The translations under genes and the position numbers were made by a program. 64,000 bases of DNA from Companilactobacillus zhachilii (GTDB lineage: Bacteria; Bacillota; Bacilli; Lactobacillales; Lactobacillaceae), in the NCBI RefSeq assembly GCF_003606365.2, contig NZ_CP031933.2, forward strand, positions 1,860,001 through 1,924,000, read 5' to 3'. The notes beneath the pieces are model-generated. The model made no database searches. It saw only the letters and a program-made list of their open reading frames with translations, and was not told the origin of the DNA. How positions within the stretch are numbered: position 1 is the stretch's first letter; each line of letters starts with the position of its first letter. Positions 35,310 through 43,755 of the stretch are shown piece after piece.

Positions 35310-35858
35310 ATGTCAAAGAAAATTGCTGTTGTTGTTGGTAGTTTACGTAAAGGATCATATTCAAAACAAATTGCTAAGAATATGATGAAACTATTCCCTA
35401 GTGACTACGATCTCGAATTTTTGGAATTCGGTAACTTGCCACTATATAGTGAGGATATTGATACACCAGAAACAGTTCCTGCTGAATATACAGAATTTAG
35501 AAACCAAATCAAAGCTGCTGACGGTGTCTTGTTCGTAACACCTGAATACAACCGTTCAATTCCTGGTGGTTTAAAGAATGCTATTGATGTTGGTTCACGC
35601 CCTTATGGTGAAAATGCTTGGGACAATAAGCCAGCTGCTGTTGTCAGCGTTTCACCAGGTGCTATCAGTGGCTTCGGTGCTAACCATGCCCTACGTCAAT
35701 CATTGGTATTCTTGAACATGCCTACATTGCAACAACCAGAAGCTTACATCGGAAACGTTACAAAGATTCTTGATGAAGATGGTAACGTGGCTGAAGGTAC
35801 TGTTGGTTTCTTACAAAGTATCGTTGATGCTTATGTTGCTTTACTAAATAGATACTAA
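35310..35858 (+). CDS. NADPH-dependent FMN reductase family protein
   Basis: A 182-residue flavodoxin-like reductase (azo-, chromate- or quinone-reductase group). The FMN phosphate loop is GSLRKGSYSKQIA, and the signature PEYNRSIPGGLKNAIDVGSRP is diagnostic. ATG 35310 follows GGAGG; the frame upstream to 35226 is not used. Monocistronic with its own terminator. A cre-like site lies about 100 bases upstream. Confidence 0.92.
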   Translation: MSKKIAVVVGSLRKGSYSKQIAKNMMKLFPSDYDLEFLEFGNLPLYSEDIDTPETVPAEYTEFRNQIKAADGVLFVTPEYNRSIPGGLKNAIDVGSRPYGENAWDNKPAAVVSVSPGAISGFGANHALRQSLVFLNMPTLQQPEAYIGNVTKILDEDGNVAEGTVGFLQSIVDAYVALLNRY

Positions 35859-35877
35859 AATTAAATTTTTATACATA

Positions 35878-35916
35878 AAAAGGAACTCCAATTTAAAAAT
35901 CGGAGTTCCTTTTTCA
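35878..35916 (+). terminator. Terminator of FMN reductase gene
   Basis: AAAAAGGAACTCC and GGAGTTCCTTTTT stem. Confidence 0.9.
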
Positions 35917-36008
35917 TATACTCAAAAACTTACAGTTTCAATGTAGATTTTATTGTAAGGAAACAAATAAACGAGTCGAAATGAACTTCTTTTAAGCGAC
36001 ACTACAAT

Positions 36009-38639
36009 TTAAAACTTAAGTTGTAATACTAACTTCAAAACATTAATCGCTGACTTCTGCAAATCACCAAGATATAAATCATTATTATCTTCCCATTTAC
36101 CAGTTAACAAAATATGTTCATCATCAATTACTTGTGCTTCGCCACCATAAATCCAGTTCTTAACTCGATCATTTAATCTGGAGTCACTGCCAACATGGAC
36201 TTTAACGATTACTTCTCCATCAGGATCGACGATGAAATCATTCCACATCTCTGTTTCAACAAATTGCTTTTTCAATAAGTCATAATCTTTTTTAATCTTA
36301 ATATTGCCTTGAGCATCAAATTCAGGGCCAAAATCAGTGACCGCACTCATCAATTCTGACTTAGAACTACCGGGCATAATCAAATCATTACCAGCGTGCA
36401 TACTCTCTTTAGGATTGGCTGCACTGAACCAATCTGTCATCACGGCCCCTTTGAAGTGCCATTCATCACGTAAAATATTTGTCAACAAACCAAAATTAGC
36501 CGCTGAGAAAATACCGTTAACTCGATTATACGATGACATTATTGCCATTGGTTGGCCAAGTTTAATTGCTATTTCAAAGTTACGCAAATAAATTTCTCGT
36601 AATGCTTGTTCGCCAATTACACTATTTCCAAAATTACGGAAGCTTTCCTGATTGTTTCCTATAAAGTGTTTGAGTGTTACGCCAATTTTATCGTGGGCTT
36701 GCACACCTCTAGTTTCAAAAGCCGCCATTGTTCCTGAAAGATATGGGTCTTCCGCAAAATACTCAAAGTTTCGACCACCAAGTGGATCGCGATGAATATT
36801 CATCCCCGGCGCTAACCATAAATCAACGCCAAATTCTTTCATTTCGGTACCAACAGCGAAACCAACTTTTTCAACTAGATCCTTATTCCACGTTTGTGCC
36901 AAGGCAGTGCCAATTGGAAATGCCGTCGCATAGTGAGTAATCGTCTGTTGATTTCTTTCGTAAACGGGGTCCACTCGAATACCAGCCGGACCATCAGCCA
37001 TCACTACTGCCGGAATACGTTTAGAATTGATTTTTCCAGTTTGACCGGCCGCACCTGGTACCAAATCAGATGAAATACCAACCATATTATTTTCACTTGA
37101 AGACATTTGACCTTCAACTAAATCAACCAACTCTCTTTCGGACAAGCTAGCGATAAATTCGGCTAATTCAACATCACCATTAGCGACATCTTTTAAAGTT
37201 TTACCTTCAGCATTACGAACGTGTTCAATTACTTGATCTAAACCTTTACCTGGCAAATTCTCACGTTCAGCTACAAAAGTTGTCACATCAGATTTTTCTT
37301 GGTATTGAATAAATTCAGTTTCTGGAAAATTGACTGCCTTCAAAATAAAGAATGGCACGCCACTGACCTGTTTCAAAGGTACCAAGCCTTTCAATAAAGT
37401 AGTAGGGTCAACTCTAGGCTTGAGAACGTCTTCCACTTTTTCCAAAATAACTTTCTCATCTAGCTTGAAACTAGCAACAACATCCGTTTTTCGAGAACTA
37501 CTACCAACTCTGACCAAATAAGTTCCAGGAACCATCACATAAGCGCCTAATTTTGTATCAAACACTCGCAAATCATTGATTGGAACTTCAAACTCTAATG
37601 TTTGTTGGGCATGAGGACGTAAATTGGTTGTTTTACTATATTCAACTAAATCTTGATATGGTACTGGAATATCAGTCTGCGGTTTGGAAACATAAACTTG
37701 AACACTCTCTTGACCAGAAAATTGTTCACTTGTATTTTCCACATTAACTTGGAGACGAATACGCTTTTCATTGACATTAACTTTGGCAGTTTTAATGAAG
37801 AAATTGGCATAACTTAAGCCATAGCCAAATTCAAATCTTGGTTTTACGTTGAAACTATCAAAGTACCGATAGCCCACAAAAATACCTTCAACGTATTCGG
37901 GATTAGACATTCCAAAATTCTCAGAGGTTGGATAATCTTGATATGAATAAGCCCAAGTATCACTCAACTTTCCTGAGGGACTCTTGGTGCCATCCAAAAT
38001 ATCAGCAACGGCATCACCAGTTGTCATCCCTAATTGTGAAACTAGTACAACACTATCAAGCATCGGACACTTATCTATAAAACTCGTATCCATCACGCCA
38101 CCGACATTCAGCAACACGATACTGTTAGTATAATATTCACTCATTCGTTGAATATTGGATAATTCATTATCAGTTAAACGGAAATCACCTTTATGATTAC
38201 GACGGTCATAATTTTCACCTGAGCTACGTGAAATGACATAAATACCAGTAGTAGCATCTTCAAATTCAGCAACTTCTGGATCCTTAAAATTAAAAGCTGG
38301 CGCTAGTAGGGCCATGGGATCATCTTTTAACTTATCATCATGAGCACTTTTCTCTTGTTGATAAAAACGTTGCAGACGGGCTAACCACGATTTTGACGTG
38401 ATGGTAAAACCCTTATTTTCCAGTCCTTGCATAATATTAACCACACTACGTTGATTAACATCACCGGACCCGGTACCACCCTTAACAGTGGCAAAAGCAC
38501 CATGTCCATACAGAGCAACAGTTTTATTACGTAATGGCAATACTTGTTTTTTATTTTGTAGCAAAACAATGGCTTCTTCAGCGGCTGTCTTAGCTAACTC
38601 TTGATTTTCTAATTCTCGTTGTGAAATATCGTTTTCCAT
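36009..38639 (-). CDS. GH3 beta-glucosidase family enzyme with permuted domain order
   Basis: An 876-residue cytoplasmic glycosidase, without signal peptide. The domain order is reversed relative to common GH3 enzymes. The GH3 C-terminal (alpha/beta sandwich) domain comes first (VALYGHGAFATVKGGTGSGD, IVLLNVGGVMDTSFI), then a fibronectin III-like region (about 260-390), then the (beta/alpha)8 catalytic domain (about 480-800). Catalytic features: KHFIGNNQE for substrate binding and Asp736 in MTDWFSA as nucleophile. AAAGGAG precedes ATG 38639. It stands alone; no PTS or transporter adjoins it. The substrate is probably a plant beta-glucoside, by family only. Confidence 0.9.
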   Translation of the reverse strand: MENDISQRELENQELAKTAAEEAIVLLQNKKQVLPLRNKTVALYGHGAFATVKGGTGSGDVNQRSVVNIMQGLENKGFTITSKSWLARLQRFYQQEKSAHDDKLKDDPMALLAPAFNFKDPEVAEFEDATTGIYVISRSSGENYDRRNHKGDFRLTDNELSNIQRMSEYYTNSIVLLNVGGVMDTSFIDKCPMLDSVVLVSQLGMTTGDAVADILDGTKSPSGKLSDTWAYSYQDYPTSENFGMSNPEYVEGIFVGYRYFDSFNVKPRFEFGYGLSYANFFIKTAKVNVNEKRIRLQVNVENTSEQFSGQESVQVYVSKPQTDIPVPYQDLVEYSKTTNLRPHAQQTLEFEVPINDLRVFDTKLGAYVMVPGTYLVRVGSSSRKTDVVASFKLDEKVILEKVEDVLKPRVDPTTLLKGLVPLKQVSGVPFFILKAVNFPETEFIQYQEKSDVTTFVAERENLPGKGLDQVIEHVRNAEGKTLKDVANGDVELAEFIASLSERELVDLVEGQMSSSENNMVGISSDLVPGAAGQTGKINSKRIPAVVMADGPAGIRVDPVYERNQQTITHYATAFPIGTALAQTWNKDLVEKVGFAVGTEMKEFGVDLWLAPGMNIHRDPLGGRNFEYFAEDPYLSGTMAAFETRGVQAHDKIGVTLKHFIGNNQESFRNFGNSVIGEQALREIYLRNFEIAIKLGQPMAIMSSYNRVNGIFSAANFGLLTNILRDEWHFKGAVMTDWFSAANPKESMHAGNDLIMPGSSKSELMSAVTDFGPEFDAQGNIKIKKDYDLLKKQFVETEMWNDFIVDPDGEVIVKVHVGSDSRLNDRVKNWIYGGEAQVIDDEHILLTGKWEDNNDLYLGDLQKSAINVLKLVLQLKF

Positions 38640-38696
38640 CTGTACTTCTCCTTTGGTGGAAATGTAGTTACCTTAATTTTACACTTTTTATAATTA

Positions 38697-38873
38697 ACGC
38701 GTGGTATCAGTCTATTTTTCTATAATTTAATAAATATCTATCTGTATAAGAATAGATTCTTATCAGACTAATTTGAAGATAGACCTTAGCCGAAATAGCA
38801 AGAAATTTTGGTCGCTATGGGGACCAAAATTTCTTGCTATTGGAGACGGCACAACTAACTAGCACCACTATCG
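38697..38873. repeat. Palindrome-bounded element enclosing family A mini copy
   Basis: ACGCGTGGTATCA near 38698 and AACTAGCACCAC near 38858 resemble the two arms of the element at 14132-14345. Between them are AT-rich DNA and a mini family A hairpin. Confidence 0.4.
38786..38851 (+). repeat. Structured repeat, family A, 66-bp mini copy
   Basis: TTAGCCGAAATAGC...TTGGAGACGGCA keeps only the termini and outer arms (AAGAAATTTTGGTC and GACCAAAATTTCTT) around the loop GCTATGG. All three inner hairpins are missing. Its arms are the same as those of full copy 4 at 43542, so the two share descent. Confidence 0.75.
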
Positions 38874-38874
38874 T

Positions 38875-39069
38875 TTATTTTTTCTTAAAAATATACTTTC
38901 TCAGAACGAACTTATGCAATATAAATAAAATAACAACAAGGATTATTCCAATAAAGGTCTCACTGAACAAAAAACTCCAACCTATAGCCTGAAAAACGTT
39001 TAATAATGGATTATTGAAAATCGAAATTAATAATAGTAACAAAATTATATCTGCAGTATAAATATTCAT
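38875..39069 (-). CDS. Small membrane protein, 64 residues
   Basis: Two hydrophobic helices (about 7-20 and 33-53) and a basic C-terminus RKYIFKKK. TAGGAGG precedes ATG 39069 by 6 bases. No family recognised. Stands alone beside a repeat. Confidence 0.6.
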   Translation of the reverse strand: MNIYTADIILLLLLISIFNNPLLNVFQAIGWSFLFSETFIGIILVVILFILHKFVLRKYIFKKK

Positions 39070-39265
39070 TGGTTTCCTCCTAATACTTGAATAGTATCAT
39101 ATAATTATAGAAGACAAATGTGCGTATTGTTCCCCCCAAACTTTACTTCTTTGTCTAATCTAAAAATTACCTACTACTTTTAGTATTTTATTCTAAAATA
39201 ATCTACACTTTAAGTAAGCGCTTAAATTAAAATTGAAACATTTATATACTTTTTGAGGTGAAATA

Positions 39266-40456
39266 ATGCTTAAAGATAAACACATCGCAGTTTACGTTAC
39301 AGGTGGCATTGCTGCTTATAAATCATTAAACATCGTTCGTGAATTAATTAAACAAGAAGCTCAAGTTCAAGTCGTAATGACAGCGGCTGCCCAAAAATTT
39401 GTTACACCATTAACCTTTGCTACTTTGAGCCAGCGTCCCGTCATTACTGATAACTTTACACCACAAACTAGTTCTGATGATTTTATTCCTCATATTAAAT
39501 TAGCTTTGTGGACTGACTTAGCTATTGTTGTGCCGGCAACTGCCAACATTATTGGAAAGATGGCTAATGGTTTAGCGGATGATATTGTCTCGACTAGTTT
39601 ATTGGCTACGACAGCTCCAAAATTAGTCTTTCCAGCAATGAATACTGACATGCTCGACAATCCCGCTGTTCAACGTAATTTAGAAACATTGAAAACAATG
39701 GGAATCCGCGTGATTGAACCTACAACAGGCTTTTTGGCCGAAGGTATGACTGGTAAGGGGCGTCTACCTGAACTTCCTGTTATTATGGAAGCTATAAAAA
39801 AAGTCTTCCAACCTAAGCCCTTAGTTGGTAAAAATGTTATCGTTACCGCTGGCGGCACTAAAGAAACGATTGATCCTGTTCGCTTTATTGGAAACCGTTC
39901 TTCCGGCAAAATGGGCTTGGCAATGGCAAAAATTGCCCGTGATCTCGGTGCTGAAGTGACCCTAATTACAACTGTCGCAACTAATCTTGGTGGTATCAAT
40001 ATTATTCATGTTCAAACCGCTGACGAGTTGATGACACATTTACAAGATACTTTCCCTGATACCGACGTCTTAGTTATGGCAGCAGCAGTCGCTGATTTCA
40101 AACCAATTAACGTGGCTGACCAGAAAATTAAGAAGAACGCCGATAATGACGTCTTTACTATAAAATTAACTAAGAATCCTGACATTCTAAAAACCGTCGC
40201 TGCAACTAAAAAGAACCAATTTGTTGTAGGATTTGCGGCCGAAACTCAAAATCTATTAGCTAATGCCGAGAAAAAATTAGCCAGCAAAAATGCTGATGTA
40301 ATTTTAGCTAATAACGTTTCTCAAATGGGTGCTGGATTTAATGTTGACACTAACCGCATTACTTTATTACAAAAAAATAAACAACCAGAGACTTGGCCTC
40401 TGATGTCAAAAGTTGATGTTGCTAAAAAGTTCTGGGACTTTTATTTACATAGATAA
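39266..40456 (+). CDS. coaBC: Phosphopantothenoylcysteine synthase/decarboxylase
   Basis: A 396-residue bifunctional enzyme of coenzyme A synthesis. The N-terminal flavoprotein decarboxylase (CoaC) has VTGGIAAYKSLNIVREL and the catalytic PAMNTDM region. The C-terminal synthetase (CoaB, from about 185) has VTAGGTKETIDPVRFIGNRS, SSGKMG, and the conserved AAAVADFKP and KIKKNADN. Full length. GAGGTG lies upstream of ATG 39266. Monocistronic, ending at a terminator shared with the convergent lpd operon. Confidence 0.96.
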   Translation: MLKDKHIAVYVTGGIAAYKSLNIVRELIKQEAQVQVVMTAAAQKFVTPLTFATLSQRPVITDNFTPQTSSDDFIPHIKLALWTDLAIVVPATANIIGKMANGLADDIVSTSLLATTAPKLVFPAMNTDMLDNPAVQRNLETLKTMGIRVIEPTTGFLAEGMTGKGRLPELPVIMEAIKKVFQPKPLVGKNVIVTAGGTKETIDPVRFIGNRSSGKMGLAMAKIARDLGAEVTLITTVATNLGGINIIHVQTADELMTHLQDTFPDTDVLVMAAAVADFKPINVADQKIKKNADNDVFTIKLTKNPDILKTVAATKKNQFVVGFAAETQNLLANAEKKLASKNADVILANNVSQMGAGFNVDTNRITLLQKNKQPETWPLMSKVDVAKKFWDFYLHR

Positions 40457-40457
40457 C

Positions 40458-40490
40458 AAAAAAACATTCCCGCTAAAGGAATGTTTTTTT
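40458..40490. terminator. Bidirectional terminator between coaBC and lpdD
   Basis: AAAAAAACATTCC-CGCTAAA-GGAATGTTTTTTT. Confidence 0.92.
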
Positions 40491-40899
40491 ATTGTGGCTT
40501 TTCATTATCACTATAATAAATTGGTTTAGGACTATTACTAAAATCAGTTTCTTCTAACCAAGTTCTAATTTGCTCGCCTAAATTTTTCGACATCATTGCC
40601 GAAACCATAATTTGTTTCTTAGAGATATGATTTACATGAACCCCAGCTGTAATCGTGCAGCTGCCTGGCAAATAATCTTGAATAATTTTACCAACACGCA
40701 CAGCCAATACATCATCTTTATGCAAACGACCGTCATGACTTGGATAACGAATCGTTTCTAAATCAGTTTCCTTTGTTAAAGTCGTAACTGAACCAATATG
40801 AGGGGTATCTCCGCCCGTAATTTTAATCAATAAATCTTTTCCAATTACTTCAACATCAGCTATCATTGTGTAATTTTCTTGTGTCACTGAAAATTTCAT
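40489..40899 (-). CDS. lpdD: LpdD-like small subunit / prenylated flavin chaperone-like protein
   Basis: A 136-residue protein, third gene of a UbiD-UbiX operon. It matches the LpdD/BsdD-type partner by position, size and sequence (DLLIKITGGDTPHIGSVTTL, CTITAGVHVNHISKKQI). The ATG at 40899 overlaps the lpdB stop by one base (TAATG) and has GGAGGG upstream. It is thought to help maturation or delivery of prenyl-FMN; its biochemical role is less certain than that of the other two. Confidence 0.8.
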   Translation of the reverse strand: MKFSVTQENYTMIADVEVIGKDLLIKITGGDTPHIGSVTTLTKETDLETIRYPSHDGRLHKDDVLAVRVGKIIQDYLPGSCTITAGVHVNHISKKQIMVSAMMSKNLGEQIRTWLEETDFSNSPKPIYYSDNEKPQ

Positions 40900-41471
40900 T
40901 AAATTCCCTCCCAACGGCCACTGATATCATTTTCAATTCCTAAGGCATCTAATTCTTTCATTGTTTGATGGTCAACCAAATCTTGAATCGTCTTAGGTTG
41001 ATTGTAAAAGGCCGGAATCGGCGGAATCATCTGAACGCCCATTCGAGATAATTTAGTCATATTTTCCAAATGAATCGTACTTAGCGGTGTCTCTCGGGGA
41101 GCAATAATTAATTTGCGTTGCTCTTTTAATGTCACATCGGCAGCACGAGAAATTAAATTGTCACCAATACCAACAGCGATACTAGCAACTGTTTTCATAC
41201 TAGCAGGCACAATAATCATTCCATCAGTTAAAAATGAACCACTGGCAATCGTTGCTCCAAGGTCACTATCACTATAAAAGTAGTCGGCTAAATCCTTGAT
41301 TTCTTTTAATGATAAATTCGTCTCTAACTGGAGATTTTTCTTCGCCCAAGCACTGAAAACAACGTGTGTTTCAACATTTTCAATTGAATTTAACTTTTTC
41401 ATCAAATCAATTGCATAAATTGTCCCTGAAGCTCCCGTTACACCAATAACAATTTTTCTCGTCCGTGACAT
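40899..41471 (-). CDS. lpdB: UbiX-type flavin prenyltransferase (phenolic acid decarboxylase subunit B)
   Basis: A 190-residue enzyme that prenylates FMN to make the cofactor for LpdC. It has the N-terminal FMN loop IGVTGASGTIYAIDLM, the SFLTDGMIIVPASMKTVASI block, and RETPLSTIHLENM near the active site. The gene is 12 bp downstream of lpdC and coupled to lpdD. Confidence 0.93.
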   Translation of the reverse strand: MSRTRKIVIGVTGASGTIYAIDLMKKLNSIENVETHVVFSAWAKKNLQLETNLSLKEIKDLADYFYSDSDLGATIASGSFLTDGMIIVPASMKTVASIAVGIGDNLISRAADVTLKEQRKLIIAPRETPLSTIHLENMTKLSRMGVQMIPPIPAFYNQPKTIQDLVDHQTMKELDALGIENDISGRWEGI

Positions 41472-41483
41472 TTCAACACTTCC

Positions 41484-42956
41484 CTAATCTAAATATTTTT
41501 GCCAATCCTTAACTTCTTTAAATTGCGCACGTTCAAATTGATCTTTCATATCAAATGGCACCGTTCCGTCCAAAATTGTCTTTGAACTCATCCCACGAAA
41601 ACGAATTGATTTAGGATCATACTCCGGACGTTCTGACGGATCAAGTGGATGATTTCGCATCCCAGAAAGCACCATGATATCTTTATCACCTTGAAAACGA
41701 GTATTCAAGGTCCACATAACGTCATTCATATCAAAAATATCCACATCATCATCAACTAAAATGACTGTCTTCAATTCTTTAAAGGCTGACAAAGCTAAGA
41801 TAGCAGCTTGTCGTTGCAAACCTTCATCAGCTTCATTATCCTTATGAATTTGCATAATAGTCATCAACTTACCACCACCAGCAGGCGGATTATAAACGTT
41901 AACTACTTTACCCGGAATAGCTTTATCAACTAATTCCAAAATTGATGCTTCAGTTGGAATACCTGCCATAGAAACATGTTCCTCACTAGGTCCAATCATC
42001 GTTTGGAAAATTGGATTTTCACGGTGGGTAACGGCCTTCACCTTAACCACGTTCACTGCGGGGTTAGCATCCCCATCGTATCCCGGAAATTCAGGCATTG
42101 CCTTGCCAGTATTCGTATTGATATCTTCTTGCATCGTTTGATTTGGCATAATTTCAGCTTCAATTACATATTCAGCTCGAGCAATCGCTTTTTCATTGAC
42201 TGTTTTAGCATTAACTAATTGAACTGCTTGTTGACGCAAAGCTCCTGCAACATTCAATTCATCGTAACCTAATGGCGTTGTAGGTGGTTCAAAAGTTGCT
42301 CCAATGGTAATCGCCGGATCCAATCCGATATTAATCGTAATAGGCATTGGTTTATTCAATTTCTCAAATTCCTTTTGAAAATGACCGATATGACGACCAC
42401 CAGGCATAATATACATACCTAAAGTATCTTTATCCTCCAAAACCATGCGATGAATTGTTACATCAGTCATCGTTTTATCAGGATTAGACCCGAGGACTAC
42501 CCCAACCGTAATATAAGGACCAGCATCATATTCAGTATTCGTCGCTGCCGGTAAAATTTTACGAATATCAAAGCCTTTATCAGTTACTTTATGCACAACT
42601 TCTTGCACAGGAGCATCCTTTTCATCAACCACTACCGGTGCAATTGGATTATCTACTGAATCTTTCAAAAAACGACCGAGAGTCTTGTAATCGTGATGCA
42701 AAATCTTTCCGACACGCTTACGACTAGCCATTGACCCAATATAAATTCGAGAATCAGGAAAACCTTTGATATTATTAAACATCATTGATGGGCCAACCTT
42801 TGTCGGACGTTTTACCGTACCACCGGCACCGATATAACGATAGACACCAGATAGTTCTGCAATCTGATCAACCTCAACATTAGTTTCATGATATTCATCG
42901 GGCAATTGTTTTAATTCCTCAATAACACTTCGCAAATCATATAATTGTTCTGACAT
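41484..42956 (-). CDS. lpdC: UbiD-type phenolic acid (gallate/protocatechuate) decarboxylase
   Basis: A 490-residue prenyl-FMN-dependent non-oxidative decarboxylase, same length as the gallate decarboxylase LpdC of lactobacilli. Conserved blocks include MVLEDKDTLGMYIMPGGRHI, FEPPTTPLGYDELNVAGAL and the active-site EAEIMPNQ region with the E-R-E residues. It would convert gallate to pyrogallol or protocatechuate to catechol. GAGAGG precedes ATG 42956. First gene of lpdC-lpdB-lpdD; no tannase or gallate transporter is in the window. Vanillate/4-hydroxybenzoate decarboxylase is the alternative. Confidence 0.9.
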   Translation of the reverse strand: MSEQLYDLRSVIEELKQLPDEYHETNVEVDQIAELSGVYRYIGAGGTVKRPTKVGPSMMFNNIKGFPDSRIYIGSMASRKRVGKILHHDYKTLGRFLKDSVDNPIAPVVVDEKDAPVQEVVHKVTDKGFDIRKILPAATNTEYDAGPYITVGVVLGSNPDKTMTDVTIHRMVLEDKDTLGMYIMPGGRHIGHFQKEFEKLNKPMPITINIGLDPAITIGATFEPPTTPLGYDELNVAGALRQQAVQLVNAKTVNEKAIARAEYVIEAEIMPNQTMQEDINTNTGKAMPEFPGYDGDANPAVNVVKVKAVTHRENPIFQTMIGPSEEHVSMAGIPTEASILELVDKAIPGKVVNVYNPPAGGGKLMTIMQIHKDNEADEGLQRQAAILALSAFKELKTVILVDDDVDIFDMNDVMWTLNTRFQGDKDIMVLSGMRNHPLDPSERPEYDPKSIRFRGMSSKTILDGTVPFDMKDQFERAQFKEVKDWQKYLD

Positions 42957-43026
42957 ACGATTACCTCTCTTTCTTAACAGTGATTAGTATAGGGCTTGAG
43001 ATAGTCACAGAACAATTCAAGATAAA

Positions 43027-43055
43027 GCAAAAAGCATTCCATAATGGAATGCTTT
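43027..43055 (-). terminator. Terminator of small membrane protein gene
   Basis: AAAGCATTCCA-TA-TGGAATGCTTTTT on the minus strand. Confidence 0.8.
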
Positions 43056-43118
43056 ATTATTACTTAAAATTTTAATAACCTGAGCGATAAAAACAAAATG
43101 AATACTAGTACATTGGTT

Positions 43119-43403
43119 TTACCCTTGTTCCATAGACAAAACAGCCACAATTAAAGAAATAACCCAAACCGCAATCATATAACCATAGAACAATCGATTT
43201 TGCCTCTTATATTTAAGATTCCGTGAAGAATTAACCATTGCTTCAAAGAATGAAATTACCGGAATATAAACACTCAAACCAGTAATACTAATTACAAACG
43301 AATTATTCCAGACACCACCAGACATTCGCAATGACAAGCTATAAAAATAAATTCCAATTAAGATAAGTGTCGGAATAACCTCAATAATACGACGAATTTT
43401 CAT
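43119..43403 (-). CDS. Small membrane protein, 94 residues
   Basis: Three predicted helices (about 8-25, 35-58, 72-90). TTGGGGG lies upstream of ATG 43403. No family recognised. Monocistronic, upstream of the lpd operon with its own terminator between. Confidence 0.65.
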   Translation of the reverse strand: MKIRRIIEVIPTLILIGIYFYSLSLRMSGGVWNNSFVISITGLSVYIPVISFFEAMVNSSRNLKYKRQNRLFYGYMIAVWVISLIVAVLSMEQG

Positions 43404-43541
43404 TACTTTCCCCCAATAATATGTAATCTGCTAAACACAGTAATATCTTGATTTTTTTACCATGATTTTGAATCATTTTTGCATTCTTAACCTAAGATTA
43501 AACCTTCATAAACCCAACTATCTATCCAAAACAACGAATAA

Positions 43542-43720
43542 ACTAACCGGAAGGAATAAGAAATTTTGGTCGCTGTGAAAGTGGCGTTATGGCTTTAGCC
43601 ATTACATCACGGGACGACTTTTGAAACTCGCGTACCTTGCGAGGTTCAAAATCGAGGTTGGAGACCTTGGCTCCAACCGGTCCCCATAGCGACCAAAATT
43701 TCTTACTCCTGCAGGTGGCA
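43542..43720 (+). repeat. Structured intergenic repeat, family A, copy 4
   Basis: CTAACCGGAAG to GGTGGCA. Outer arms share AAGAAATTTTGGTCGCT and its complement with the mini copy at 38786. Inner hairpins: GGC...GCC, TTTTGAAACTCGC/GCGAGGTTCAAAA, GGTTGGAG-ACCTTGG-CTCCAACC. Confidence 0.85.
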
Positions 43721-43755
43721 TATTTAAACTACGCACAACCATCATACGCTAATAA

